This document shows positions 1 through 10,520 of a stretch of DNA of 64,000 bases, in pieces. The stretch spans positions 12,457,501 to 12,521,500 of the forward strand of contig CM075765.1 in NCBI GenBank assembly GCA_037974665.1, given 5' to 3'. The notes beneath the pieces are model-generated. The model searched no databases. It was not told where the DNA came from and saw only the letters and a list, made by a program, of their open reading frames with translations. This stretch comes from Ehretia macrophylla (lineage: Eukaryota; Streptophyta; Magnoliopsida; Boraginales; Ehretiaceae). The position numbers were made by a program, and so were the translations under genes. Positions within the stretch are counted from its first letter, which is position 1. Every line of letters begins with the position of its first letter.

Positions 1-961
1 GAATCAACATATAATGCACTTATCACTTATCAGAATATGGAAGCTTTAGACCAAAAAATAAAAGAATGTGGAAGCTAATACAATAATAAATTCATCAGAC
101 ATGTACGGAGATAATATGTCCAAAGTTCCAAACAGTACTTAATGGATAATTTGGGTGCTTCGTGTGTATTGGTATTATTACAACATTGTAATGCACTAGA
201 ATCTAGTTTCATATATAATGTTTATCTGTTCTAAAATCACCATAGACCGCAAAGTCTTTTTTTTTTCTTTTCTTTTTCCTAAGTTAGCTAGTATTTCGTT
301 ATATTAAACATGTTAAATCCACAAACATAGTTCAAGGACTATTTACTTGCTGCCAGGGGTATCACAATTAGACAAGAATCCCCACAAGTTCCCAAACTGT
401 ATAAATGTTCTTATAAGAAAAAATCGCTCTGATATTTCCTCGATATACACATTTTGCTTCTAATATCTAACAGGATTTATATATCCTTAAGTTGCTCCGT
501 GTAGATCTCCATAAATTTACAATTAGAATTAGGGAGGACTGAAAACTCTCATAATCCTTTTTATGTTTTATTCGTGGGGCCTCGACGAATTTTTAGTGCT
601 CTATCCCCCCAGGAGGCAAGATGATCGGGAATGACGGTGTGATGGACCTTTTATTTGTTAATTTTGGAGGGTGTACGTGCGTGTATGAGTGAATGTCTAT
701 GGATACTTGTATGTGCTAAGGCATTCAATGCTGACTGGCTCGTTGGTTCATCAGGGTTGAGTCGATAGTGTGTTCGTGTTCTTTCGATCTGATGGACTCT
801 TCGATAGTCATTCAATCAATATGTAAGTGTCATGTGTTCTTAAGGTAGTCATCATGCAGTTTGTGATAGTTTATTGGTCATCGAGCATCAAGCATCAAGC
901 TCGATGTACTTGTATTTTACGTGACCTTTAACCTAGTGTTTACGTCAACCATCACTGCCGT
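1..961. other. Non-coding flank, left duplication copy
   Basis: AT-rich sequence with no ORF that I can support. It matches 30153-30534 and 40347-40850 of the right copy. The Tat element of the right copy interrupts this stretch at the site equal to about position 462. Confidence 0.6.
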
Positions 962-1089
962 TTGCTTTCCACTTGCCATCATGCTTGTGGGCCTTCTTGT
1001 TGGGATTCCCTAGGGTTTAGGCTTGGTACTTCCTTGTTTATTGCCATTGACGGACACCTTTACACCTTGTGTTTTTGTCTCACTCTCTT

Positions 1090-1333
1090 TTGTTCTAGTG
1101 ATTTGAAAGTCACTCGTGACTTCAAGGCCATAGTTGTTCATTTAACTCGAGGAGATTGGCCCTTGCCCACTTTTTTCTTAAGGATGTTGTATCGAAATTT
1201 ATTCTTAACTATCCATAAGGGTCTTAATTCTTCCCTTGGCGACCCCTTTTGGTTTATCCCCACGATCTACCAAGGATCAACCACATACTTCAATATGTGG
1301 CTTGATGGTAGACGGTTACTTTGGCTGTATTAA
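1090..1333 (+). pseudogene. Possible plant-mobile-domain-like fragment, left copy
   Basis: The reading frame holds a stretch with HLTRGDWPLPTFFLRMLYRN. It loosely resembles the segment of plant mobile domain (PMD) proteins that reads like 'AVHLARG...LAPAVLASIYR'; PMD is found in MAIN-like proteins and in some transposons. No start codon fits well. Compared with the right copy (40957-41196) one T is missing in a run near 1237, which shifts the frame, so the C-terminal part differs between copies. The domain call comes from a remembered consensus and is weak. It is most likely a dead transposon-derived fragment. Confidence 0.3.
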
Positions 1334-2025
1334 TTCCCTTAATTGAATAATCTTGTGACTTTAAAGACATGAGACTACCTTCTGTTTTTCTAGGATATAA
1401 TTTCGAGGCACAAATGGGCTTCCACTTTAGCTAACAATATGTGGAATAATAGTATGGTGTAAATACGAACTTAAAGTAAATAGAATTTTTACTATCTTTT
1501 TTCTGTTTACTTTCATGTGGGTGTCAGTGAAGTTTAAGTTTCACCAAAAAAAAAAAAAGTGAAGTTTAAGAAAGTCTATTATCTAAAAATGACCATATAT
1601 TATGTCAGTTCTGGTAACCATTTATAATCTGGTCTTTTATTGAATATTAGAAGCAATAAGAGAATATTGGAGTTGTGCATTGAAAGCAGATACAAAAGAG
1701 GGCGTCTATTAGACGCAGATACAAAAGAAGATATGTAATCTATCAGTGAGTAAAATTCCTGCAATACTAATATTGTTTTCTTTTAAATTGAATTACACGC
1801 CAGAAGTAGGGGCATACCTAGATATCCAAACTCAGGGTGTGTAATTGTACAATGAGAGAGGTCAGTGTATATCACTCATACAACGAAAATGTCTAATATG
1901 ATGATTTTTTTTTTTAAAAAAACTATTTTTTTTCCAAGTTGAGGGTAGCACACCCTTAACTTAACATAGGTCCGCAACTGGCTGGAAGCCTTGAGACTTG
2001 CACGTGTTATTTATATGGCTAAACT
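1334..2025. other. Non-coding
   Basis: AT-rich, no supportable ORF. It contains a short direct repeat of GTGAAGTTTAAG around a poly-A run (about 1527-1570) and poly-A/poly-T tracts near 1906-1940. Confidence 0.55.
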
Positions 2026-2262
2026 CATGCTTATATATATATATATAAGCAATCCCTTCCTAGCCTATTGCTGACGTAGGAGATTGGCATGAATGTTATG
2101 TTTATATATATATATATATATATATAAAAGCAATCCTTTCCTAGCCTATTGCTGACATGGGAGATTGGCATGAATGTTATGTTTATATATATATATATAT
2201 ATATATAAAAGCAATCCCTTCCTAGCCTATTGCTGACATGGGAGATTGGCATGAATGTTATA
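2026..2262. repeat. TA-rich minisatellite, three ~81-bp units
   Basis: Three tandem units each join a (TA)n run to AGCAATCCCTTCCTAGCC...GAGATTGGCATGAATGTTATG. AGCAATCC occurs at 2048, 2129 and 2210, giving a period of 81 bp. The right duplication copy has a single unit (about 41911-42010) with a longer TA run. The minus-strand ORF across the array merely translates the repeat and is not a gene. Confidence 0.9.
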
Positions 2263-2958
2263 TTGTTGACTTGGTTTGAGAACTTGGCATGAATATTACC
2301 TTATATTTGTACCAGGAAAATTTTTGCTTGGGTTCACAGTCTAGCACTGAGGCATGCTCCTTGCTAGCAATCCCAATTAAGCCACATGATTCAAAAGTGA
2401 TTGTGACATCCACTATTTGAGATCCTTCTGCTATTGAGTTATTTTTATTTTTAAATTTTACCATCCATTTGAATTGTTTAAAGCGTACATTTACGACTTC
2501 TAAATACAAACTTAGCTAATCTCTTCATTGAGTAATTAGAATCATATTTTTTGTTTTGCCTTATTTTGAAATCTTAAAAAATTCTCTTTCGAACTCCAGT
2601 CATCGTACCATTATTTTCTTGATCTTGCAATAGTCATTAGTTGCCCTTAAAATTTAATTATGGCACACCCATTGATTAGTTTTTCTTGATCAAGCAATAA
2701 TTTTACCTCATCGTAAAATTGTATCATGCATGTTCATAATTGTAGTCCTTTATTAAGATTAATTCCTCTTGTGGTAAAGTTTCATTACATCTATTTGAAT
2801 TGGTAATACTTTTGTAACTTATTATTATTTCTGAAGTTGCGTATGTGAAAACGAAGTGAAATGTTGGTGAGCTATAGCATCCTACACAAATACAATTATA
2901 TTTTGAGATCTTTCTATCATGCAAATGAATATGGTACACGGTGGATATGTATTTTTTT
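2263..2958. other. Non-coding
   Basis: AT-rich and without a convincing gene. It is conserved with 42010-42612 of the right copy up to about 2862, where the right copy has a deletion. Confidence 0.5.
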
Positions 2959-3240
2959 AGGATAAATTGCATCACAAGCTATTAAATTGTACCAAATTTC
3001 AAATCTACTTCTAAATTTTGTATTTATTTTTAATGAGTCATTATGCCTAATTCTAAGATTGAAACTAAGGTGTACAGGGGCAAAAGACGACATTTCCAAT
3101 TCTTCAGTCATTTTATTTAAAATTAGACGAAATAATTTATTTGAAACAAATACAAAGTTAAGTGGGCCATTTGAAACAAAATAGAATTTTATGCTTTGAA
3201 ATTTTGTACAAATTTAGTGACCAATGACACAATTTACCCT
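2959..3240. mobile_element. Foldback MITE-like element (truncated in the right copy)
   Basis: The left end (AGGATAAATTGCATCACAAG) and the reverse complement of the right end (AGGGTAAATTGTGTCATTGG) form a long imperfect inverted repeat that continues inward for tens of bases. I could not find a clean target-site duplication. The right copy keeps only the right end (42625-42680) and has lost about 318 bp. Confidence 0.55.
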
Positions 3241-4202
3241 TTTCTGTTTTCTAATATTTCATTTTCTCGTATTTTGCATGGGTAAGTTTGAGTAGAACCA
3301 AAAGCCCTAATTTTTGTCATAGTAAGCTCAATAGTTCAATTTGTATAATTTGGGAAATTGTCAGAGGTCTCTCAATCCATGTGAGCTTGCTTTTTGTATG
3401 TTAGCGATAGTTTTAGGCAGTCTGCTTGCCGAGGAATTTACGAAAAAAAAAAAAAACTCTCTTTAATGTATTTCAAAAACAATTCTTGAAAGAATTTATA
3501 GTGTTGTATTTTCCTTGTGTTTGGTGGTACAAATGAATCAGTTAACTAGTACAAGGACTCACCTAACTCACCTAAAAATGTATATACAATAAATGACAAC
3601 AATAAATAAAAGGAAAAAATTCAATTTATTCTCTGAGATTTAGCATAAAGACCAAATAAGTTCCTGTGCTTTGAAAAAATATGACTTTACAAGAACTTGT
3701 TTGGTTTTTATAGTAAAGCTTAGGAATTAAATTGGCTTTTCTGCATAAATAAAAACAGACTGATCAAATTTACAAGAAATCATTACAATGCTTTACAATA
3801 AATAGGTGTGCAATAATCGAGAGTGTATAGTATCGTATCAATTCTAAAGATATAGGCGAAAGGCTGATTTCCACAAGCAAATATGAATGCATCGTCATAG
3901 AATTCGTAATAGGTATTTGCTAATCATACTAGAGCAAATTTTCATATATTATTCTTTCGAGAAATTAGTATACATACAAATTCCTAATGTTCGCACGAAA
4001 ATTATAAATATTTTTTGAGTACTCTTCAAATCCTAAATCCATAATTAGCATCGAAAAAGTTTTATTTCGGTCATTCTGCTCTTGCCTAGTGAAAATTTAA
4101 GAACACAAAGATGTTGTTGCAAGGATCCTTTTGAATAGGCATCAAAATAATTCTATTTTCACACCTGAGAGTTGGGTAGACTGGTCGAATAATAACATAT
4201 TA
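3241..4202. other. Non-coding
   Basis: No ORF supported. At about 3436 the right copy carries the large Copia nest (42873-55668). A poly-A run (3440-3453) lies at that junction. Confidence 0.55.
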
Positions 4203-4211
4203 TAATCAGAA

Positions 4212-4628
4212 GAGTAATTTACCGAAATAATCCTATATCTTTGTCTTTTTTAATATTTAAGTCCTTTATCTTTTATTTTAGATAAAATGATCCTCCATCT
4301 TTCCTTCTGGTGACAATCATTAGTCTTTAGAACAAAATTCGTTGAAAAAATATCATTAGTGAGCACGTAGATGACACGTGGTCGCAAAATTCACCAATCT
4401 TCAGGGGTAAAATTGTTACACGATAAAAGATAAGTATCTTAAAGTTTATGCATTTTGCGGCCACGTGCCATTCACTTGCTCACTAACGTTATTTTTTGAC
4501 AGATTTTGCTCGAATGACTAATAGCTATCACCAAAATGAAAGATGAATGACCATTTTGTCCAAAATAAAAGATAGAGGACTTAAATGTCAAAAAAACAAA
4601 AATTTAAGACCATTTCGATAAATTACCC
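4212..4628. mobile_element. MULE-type foldback MITE with 9-bp TSD TAATCAGAA
   Basis: The element is flanked by perfect 9-bp direct repeats TAATCAGAA (4203-4211 and 4629-4637). Its ends are GAGTAATTTACCGAAATAAT and, reverse-complemented, GGGTAATTTATCGAAATGGT. The inverted repeats run inward for roughly 180 bp on each side. The right duplication copy has an uninterrupted single TAATCAGAA near 57276, which is the empty site. A 9-bp TSD with long TIRs is the rule for Mutator-like elements. There is no coding capacity. Confidence 0.93.
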
Positions 4629-4989
4629 TAATCAGAAATTCTAAGTTCAAATTGCAACTTTAATTTTCATTATAATCCAGGAAAAAAAAGAAAAAAGAAA
4701 AAAAGGGTTCTTTTTTTCCTCATGGTCGCAATGTAACCATCACAGACCAGTGGCATATAAACAGTTCACTATCTTTCATTATTAGATAGCCAAATTAAAT
4801 ATTTAAACCTCCAGAAGAAGGTCGACAGCTAACCCCATTAAAGTCCAACTGTGGGTCCTTAATTATTCACAATATCATAATTTATTATCGCTTAAATATT
4901 TTTCTTTAATGCTTAAGCCATTAGGAAGCCACCATAAAAGACGACCACATAACTTGTGCCCTCACTTCTGCCACCAATTAATGTGCTCA

Positions 4990-5176
4990 AACCGCCCTTA
5001 CTGAATAAATATATGGCCAAAGTCATCAGCCATTACTACATTAATTAGTGATGGCTTGCTCTAAAGGGTCGCAATTTCGCTCTATAAATTCCTCCGTGAA
5101 GGCCTCCTCTCCAATCAAACATATATACATTTCCAATTAGAGAAGCAGTCTATTTCATTACCTTATTTTCTTAAAC
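4990..5176 (+). promoter_or_regulatory. Core promoter and 5' leader of small gene copy 1
   Basis: A TATA box (TATAAA, 5083-5088, in the context CTCTATAAATTCC) lies 94 bp before the ATG at 5177. A plausible transcription start falls about 30 bp below the TATA box. The stretch from about 4998 to the ATG is identical, by eye, to 57645-57824 of the right copy, although more distant flanks differ by about 2 percent. Confidence 0.65.
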
Positions 5177-5374
5177 ATGTCCTCGACAGGTGCAAGTTAT
5201 GCTCACATTTACGTGCAGCAAAAACGCCTAGAGGAGAAATTGAAGAGGCTGGAAGAAGAAAGAGCAAGAAACGAGGGTGTCAGCATGATTGAAAAAGCAA
5301 TGGAGGAAACTAAAAGCAAGAAGACTAATAGCAACAAAATTCACCCCGGCAGCATTATTTCACCGGGTTCGTAG
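5177..5374 (+). CDS. Small unrecognised protein, 65 aa (copy 1)
   Basis: A complete 65-codon ORF begins at the first ATG after a TATA box and ends at TAG. Residues 1-13 are polar with aromatics. Residues 14-34 are a strongly charged amphipathic helix (QQKRLEEKLKRLEEERARN) likely to form a coiled coil. Residues 35-53 are Lys/Glu-rich. The tail at 54-65 is KIHPGSIISPGS. I see no signal peptide or membrane segment, so the product should be cytosolic or nuclear, or released without a signal peptide. The other copy (57825-58022) differs at one residue (I38 here, Thr there) and at two silent sites. I do not recognise the family. The layout of charged helix plus short Gly/Pro/Ser tail without a signal peptide recalls leaderless peptide-hormone precursors in general, but that is inference only. 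Confidence 0.72.
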   Translation: MSSTGASYAHIYVQQKRLEEKLKRLEEERARNEGVSMIEKAMEETKSKKTNSNKIHPGSIISPGS

Positions 5375-6110
5375 GCTACGTTATGCCGAACCACGTCAAA
5401 ATATTGTTATGTCCAGTGTATTTATGTGCACGATACTCCCAACATAATTGTGCCTCGTAAGATTAGTATAGAACCTTATTAATGCCTGGTGTACATGTAA
5501 TAATGATCCTGTGTGTATAAGGTGTGAAAGATATGTGTGTTTTAGTTGCTTTACTTGCTGCTAGCTCTTGTATCGTATACGTATCGCAACAATTGTAATA
5601 TGCTGGTTTTTAACTTTAGAAAGCTTCCAATTGTTTATAATTGTCATTCGCCATGCATGATTTGGATTCTATAAGGAGAGAATGCCTTTCACTCGTGAGT
5701 TCTAATCTAAATTCCAAACTCTTCTATAAGGTTTTAATTTTTGCTCGGATTCTACCATGACATTAGATTCTATAAGTTTGTCAAGAATATATGTTCTGCG
5801 CATTCGATTCATCACTTTAAAAGTAAAACCCATTCTGACTACATCATGCAGGGTACTTGGCATGTCTTATAATTAGCCTTTGACGAAGGATGCCCCGCCA
5901 CTGGGCATTTAGTCTAGTGATATGATTCTCATTTTAGATGAGAAATGTTTTGATATCAATTCTTATATGTAACATTTTAAGTGATATAAAATAATTTAAG
6001 TTTTCCTTAAATAAAAAAAAAAAAACAAAAAATGCACTAGTTATTTGTATTGGTCGAGGACTCGAGAACCATTTTTGTTTACGGTACATCGCCTATAGTG
6101 TGGGCTCCAG
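5375..6110. other. 3' flank of small gene copy 1
   Basis: Non-coding sequence probably containing the 3' UTR; several AATAA-like motifs occur but I could not single out one poly(A) signal. It stays similar to 58023-58750 of the right copy. Confidence 0.5.
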
Positions 6111-6360
6111 AGGGTTTGCTACTATTTCTTTTGAATTGTTTCCCCCTAAATATTTTCATCTTAATATCTTCACGAATTTTTGTCACAATTTAATTCTCAG
6201 TTGCAAATCCCCATTACCAAAGAGACGACTATTACATTCCTTCCACTAATGGAAGTCACAAACTAGAAAAACGAGATTCAACAACAAAGATTTAACCGTT
6301 TTTTTGTTGCAATTTCTCTGGACGAAGTGGAGGGCCCTTTCCAAATGAACACTTCCAACA
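6111..6360 (-). pseudogene. LINE 3'-end remnant A, left copy (shortened)
   Basis: Matches the minus-strand LINE C-terminal remnant at 58984-59240 of the right copy. Here the last ~230 bp, including the poly(A) tail end (right copy 58755-58983), are missing, and the sequence jumps from GTGGGCTCCAG straight to AGGGTTTGC. Only scraps of the C-terminal reading frame remain. Confidence 0.55.
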
Positions 6361-7264
6361 CTGGACATTAACTTTTTTATGTTATCTTTGCTTTAAATAT
6401 TATTCGCGTCCCACTTCAAATACTAATTGGACCACTCTCTCTTATTTGAGAAATCTCTCTTTTTCTTTTAGTTTCACTCTCTTGAACCACAATTCCTTAT
6501 CTTTAAAATTCTATTTTTGGCCTTCACGAAACTGCCCTCGTCTTCGCTCACAAGCACTAATAATGGTCCTCGAGTGAAAAATGAGAGCGTTGTCTTATTG
6601 AATGATAAGAAGCAATAAAAATTTACATAGAAGAGTTTAGAGTTTTAGTACGACCACTTAAGGAAATTCGCTCATCAAATGAGCATCTAGATGAATGCAT
6701 ATGCCCTTTGGATCATCGAGTTACTCAAGTACAACGCAATTATTGCTTCGAATTTCAGAAGATGTCTAGAAGATATCTTGTCAAAGTTTTTCTTATCTTC
6801 ACATCATCATTAACTATATTTGTTTTACCCTTAAATTTAATCTCTCCATTTCATGATTCGAGGCAAGAAAAGTAGTGGGAGTTTTGAGCATCAGACATTT
6901 TGGAAAACTCTTTTATGGAAAATTCTTGGAGTTTTATGGAAATTCTATGAGTTTTTCGATTGTTGGAAACAAAATAAAAAAAAAAGGATAATAGTTTCTC
7001 CTTCGTGATTTGGAGTTTCGGAGATTTGAGCATTTGTCAGTGAGCGAAGATGAATGAATTTTCTTTAAGGACAAAAAAATGGTGTCTTTAGAGATATCAG
7101 TTTTAGTTGAAGAGAGCGAAGCAAAAAGAAAGAGAAAGAAGACGTTGAAATGGGTTTCAAAGTGATCCAAAAGACAAAATTAATTAAAATTAAAAGAGAA
7201 AAAGAATAGAAGTCTAGCTGGCATTCCAAGTGGATGCCACGCCACCATAATATTTAGATGATAC
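6361..7264. other. Non-coding, duplicated
   Basis: AT-rich sequence matching 59241-60115. Short minus-strand ORFs here are low-complexity and break in the other copy, so I do not call a gene. Confidence 0.5.
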
Positions 7265-8390
7265 TTTTTCTTTTTGATGATTCAGTAGAGTTTTATTCAA
7301 AGAAAATCAAAGTGCAATGTACAACAAACAAAGGAAGAAGACACACAACAGTAAAAGGAAATGAAAAAGGAAGCAACAAAAAACATCAACAACGAAAACC
7401 AAAATCAACTAAGTGAAGTAGCCAGAAAGTCCCCAATTATCCAAAACAACACGATTGTAGGATGTGTTTTTGAATCGTCGGTCTGTGAGAATTTTGGAAT
7501 TGATATCGTTCTGAATAATTTTAAAAATATGTTCTTCACTGTAGGCTTCTTCCTTGAAGATGCGCATATTCCTCTCAATCCAAATATTATAAATAGCTAC
7601 ACAGAAGAAAGTTCTGAAAATTTGGACTTTAACTTCATAACTCCTGTCATCAATAGACTATGAGATATCTACAATTTTGAGAAGGGTGAAAATAGAACAA
7701 TAAATGGATAATGCCGATAACCCCTCTTTCTAGATCCTCCTTGTGAAAGAACATTCAAAAACAGGTGTTCATTTGTTTTACATCCCAAGTAGCAAAACGC
7801 ACAATTAGAGTAATTTTGAATGCCCCAAGAGACAAGTCAGCTTGTTCAAGATTGGAAGCCAAGAAATGAAGCTATGGTTAGGGATGCAGTTGTTGAACCA
7901 AACAAGTTTGTACCATTGAATCTTATCCTTGGTAACTATAATGTTGTTCCAAGTTTTTTTGAAGGATAAATTCCCATTGGAAACACGTGCCCATTTGAAA
8001 GTATCATCACAATCCTGTGGCCTCAAGCTATTGTCCGGGTTGAGATTAGCAAGAGATAGAAGATGAAGTGGCCAATTCCAGTTAAAGTTATGAATTATAC
8101 CAGCAACTCTGGCATTAAGATTTGGATAGATGGAATCCACTCCAAAATGAGAAAAAAGATTCCCAGACGGGTGCTAGTTATCATACCAAAAAAAGGTAGA
8201 ATTCCCATTACCAACAAAGTGAGTAATAAAGTTTTTAGTCAAACATCTGAGTTGTAAGATTTTTCGCCAAGTCCAGCTGGAATCTTGAGGAATGGTGAGA
8301 GTCCAAATACATTTGTCATTGATGTAGTTATTCCAAACCCAAGAAGCCCAAAGAGTATGTCTTGATGAGTAAAATCTCCAAAAAAGCTTC
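7265..8390 (-). pseudogene. Non-LTR retrotransposon (LINE) remnant B, zf-RVT region, left copy
   Basis: Read on the minus strand this encodes pieces of the C-terminal third of a plant L1-like ORF2 protein. From about 8390 to 8140 comes a linker resembling SSWTWRKILQLR followed by VGNGNSTFFWYDN. Then at 8140-7805 comes the reverse-transcriptase zinc-binding (zf-RVT) domain with FKWARVSNGNLSFKKTWNNI and WYKLVWFNNCIPNHSFISWL. A tail with HIWIERNMRIFKKE is best preserved in the right copy. The poly-T run near 7266 would be the 3' poly(A) tail. Frameshifts and stops break it, and the reverse-transcriptase core is absent, as expected for a 5'-truncated insertion. Confidence 0.78.
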
Positions 8391-9464
8391 TAAAGAGCTG
8401 TTTAGATGATTCTTGAATGGATAATAAGTAGCATTATTTTGTCAAAGTAGTAATCCTGTTAGTCCGAGCTCAGACTAGCAAAGCAAAGGAAAGGAACCAT
8501 AGTGGTTATGACTCGGGGACCTCCTCCGATGATTAAGACAGTTAAATGATCTGAGCTAAAATGTTCGTGAATAAGTGGAGAGAAAAGTAGGCAATAAATG
8601 AGTTACCTTGATTTGTGTATTGAATAGGCTATTTATGCTAATGATAATCTTACTTTAAGTGTGCCTTAAGCTTGCCTTAGTGGTCCCTACATGATTTGAC
8701 CTTTTCATCTCGAGGTCATACTACGGGTCCTACTTATGAACCATGAGATTGTCCACTGGGTTATCGAATCAGTTCAGGTCAAATTAGTGAGTCTGGTCTA
8801 TACCTATATCATACTCATTTAATAATATGGTTGTCTCAACTTTAAAACTTTTATTGTCCTAAAGGGTGCATGATATCTAGTGATTCTAGGGTCAAATTTT
8901 TAATTTATTTGCAGAATAAATAACATTATGCTAAAAACACTATGAATGCATGTATGAGCAATCTAAAATTGCAAACATATACATGAAGTATGGCTATTAT
9001 ACCTTAGCTTCGTTGGCTTTTGTATGTACTTAAAACGAATAAGCCCTTTGCAATAGTGAGATGATGTTCGACCAAGCCTAGAACAACACACACGAACTAC
9101 ACTTAGAAAAAAGTTTTGACCTTCTCTTTTATTCCACAATCCAAAACTATTCTAGCTAGCAGCTTGCGAGGATTGTTGTTGTCTTGTTTATATTCTCTAA
9201 TAGTTGAATGATTGCTTTTGTGTGTGTCTGAGACGTTTTCATTACTACTTGGAAGGCTATAAAAATCATCCGAGGGAGATAGAATGAGAGGTGGTCTAAT
9301 GATGACTAAGCTAGATAGGTAAGACTTTAACTATCTTAGAGATAGTTTCATTCCAAATCAAACTCCTATCTAAGCTAAACTTCTTCACCTTACCTCTTTA
9401 GCTATCCTAAACGCTAAGAAGTCCAACACAAGAAGAATAAGGACTATCCTATTCCAAGATAGAT
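8391..9464. other. Non-coding, unassigned
   Basis: No convincing ORF, RNA gene or terminal repeat. The segment 8450-8880 is less AT-rich and could be an old LTR fragment, but I found no partner. Confidence 0.45.
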
Positions 9465-9467
9465 TTA

Positions 9468-9865
9468 GGCTCTGTTTGGCCTAGTTGTGAAATTTCAGCT
9501 TTTAAGCTGTAGAGCTTTTAGATTAGAGCTTTTGTAAGAAGTGCTATTGAACAAAAGCCGTTGATTGTTTGGCCAGTGTTAGACAATATTGAGCTTTTAA
9601 AAATTTTGAGGTAATATCAGACTTTAAAAATATGGAGGGGTATATTTGAGGAAAAAGAAAAGAAAAACAGCTTCCCGCATTATATAAAACAGTTTCGCAA
9701 AAGCCTTTTTTGAAAAGATTCAATTTGGAGCTTCTAAATTTTTAACTTTTTTCATTTTTAACTTTTACCTAAAAACACTTTTAAAAATGGGCCAAACAAG
9801 TTAGGTTAGCTTCTAAACTCATAGGAACCGCTTTGGACTGTCTAGAAGTTAGGCCAAATAGAACC
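9468..9865. mobile_element. PIF/Harbinger (Tourist-like) MITE, TSD TTA
   Basis: Flanked by TTA on both sides (9465-9467, 9866-9868). The ends GGCTCTGTTTGGCCTA and, reverse-complemented, GGTTCTATTTGGCCTA match at 14 of 16 positions. The TTA target and the GG-C-TGTTTGG-type terminus are typical of Tourist-like elements. It is 398 bp long with no coding capacity; inner repeats of AGCTTTTA / TAAAAGCT type are visible. Confidence 0.85.
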
Positions 9866-9868
9866 TTA

Positions 9869-10515
9869 GAGTCATAAGTAAAAATATTTTTCCAAAAGAA
9901 ATAATATTCCTTACCCTAATCTTCAAATTCTAGTCTTAATAGTACCCTTCCTTTTCTCTTCCTTCTTTATCTCAGACTCCACATATATCCATGGCCAAAC
10001 ATAGAAACCACACAACAAATAAGAAAGTAAATAAAAGAGGGACCAAAAGACAAAATTGTCCTAACTTTCCAAATGACCAAAATGCCCTCGCTAAATTCTA
10101 GCTGCATCTTTTACCATTTTGACCCTGACTCGTTTAACTAAAGAGTTAAGATTATACTTCAAAACAACTACTTTATCCAACAAAATCTCATCATATCAAG
10201 TATAACCTTTATCTTTGACTAACTAAGCAAAATGACCAAAATGTCCATCTATGTAACTCGCATAATCAAGACAAATATTTTTCCTGTACTATTACTTTTT
10301 TGATCCCATCTTATCCTTAGAACCTCTAATCCATAAACTATAACCATCTTACATATATTACACACTTGACTTTGGGAGCTACCCACAAGTCTTACATTTG
10401 ATACAGCTCAAAGACATATATTATTATACGAACAGTTTTAGATGATCAACTGGATAATTCCAAGGGGATGATTACTCTATCACATGACAACATAGATTAT
10501 ATATTCCATATGCAT
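9869..10515. other. Non-coding
   Basis: AT-rich, no gene seen. The segment around 10440-10490 (GATCAACTGGATAATTCC) is similar to part of the solo LTR near 11232, so it may be a relic of the same LTR family. Confidence 0.45.
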
Positions 10516-10520
10516 GTCCT

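Larger units (their letters stand above)
1..7996. repeat. Left copy of an ~8-kb segmental duplication
   Basis: This block matches, in the same order and orientation, the pieces 30153-30534, 40347-42872, 55669-56035 and 56869-60810. Homology stops on the right at about 7996, where the right copy runs into an Athila internal region. The left limit may lie outside the window. By eye the copies differ by roughly 2 percent plus indels. Private differences include a MITE at 4212-4628, three rather than one minisatellite units, and the loss in the right copy of left bases ~2862-3180. Confidence 0.93.

Noticed and set aside
2031-2252. 73-aa minus-strand ORF with three internal repeats
   Set aside because: It only translates the TA-rich minisatellite.
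6851-7170. Two overlapping minus-strand ORFs in the duplicated block
   Set aside because: They are low-complexity, and the counterpart in the right copy is interrupted.
8450-8880. Possible LTR or CACTA fragment
   Set aside because: It has a different base composition, but no matching partner, TSD or domain.
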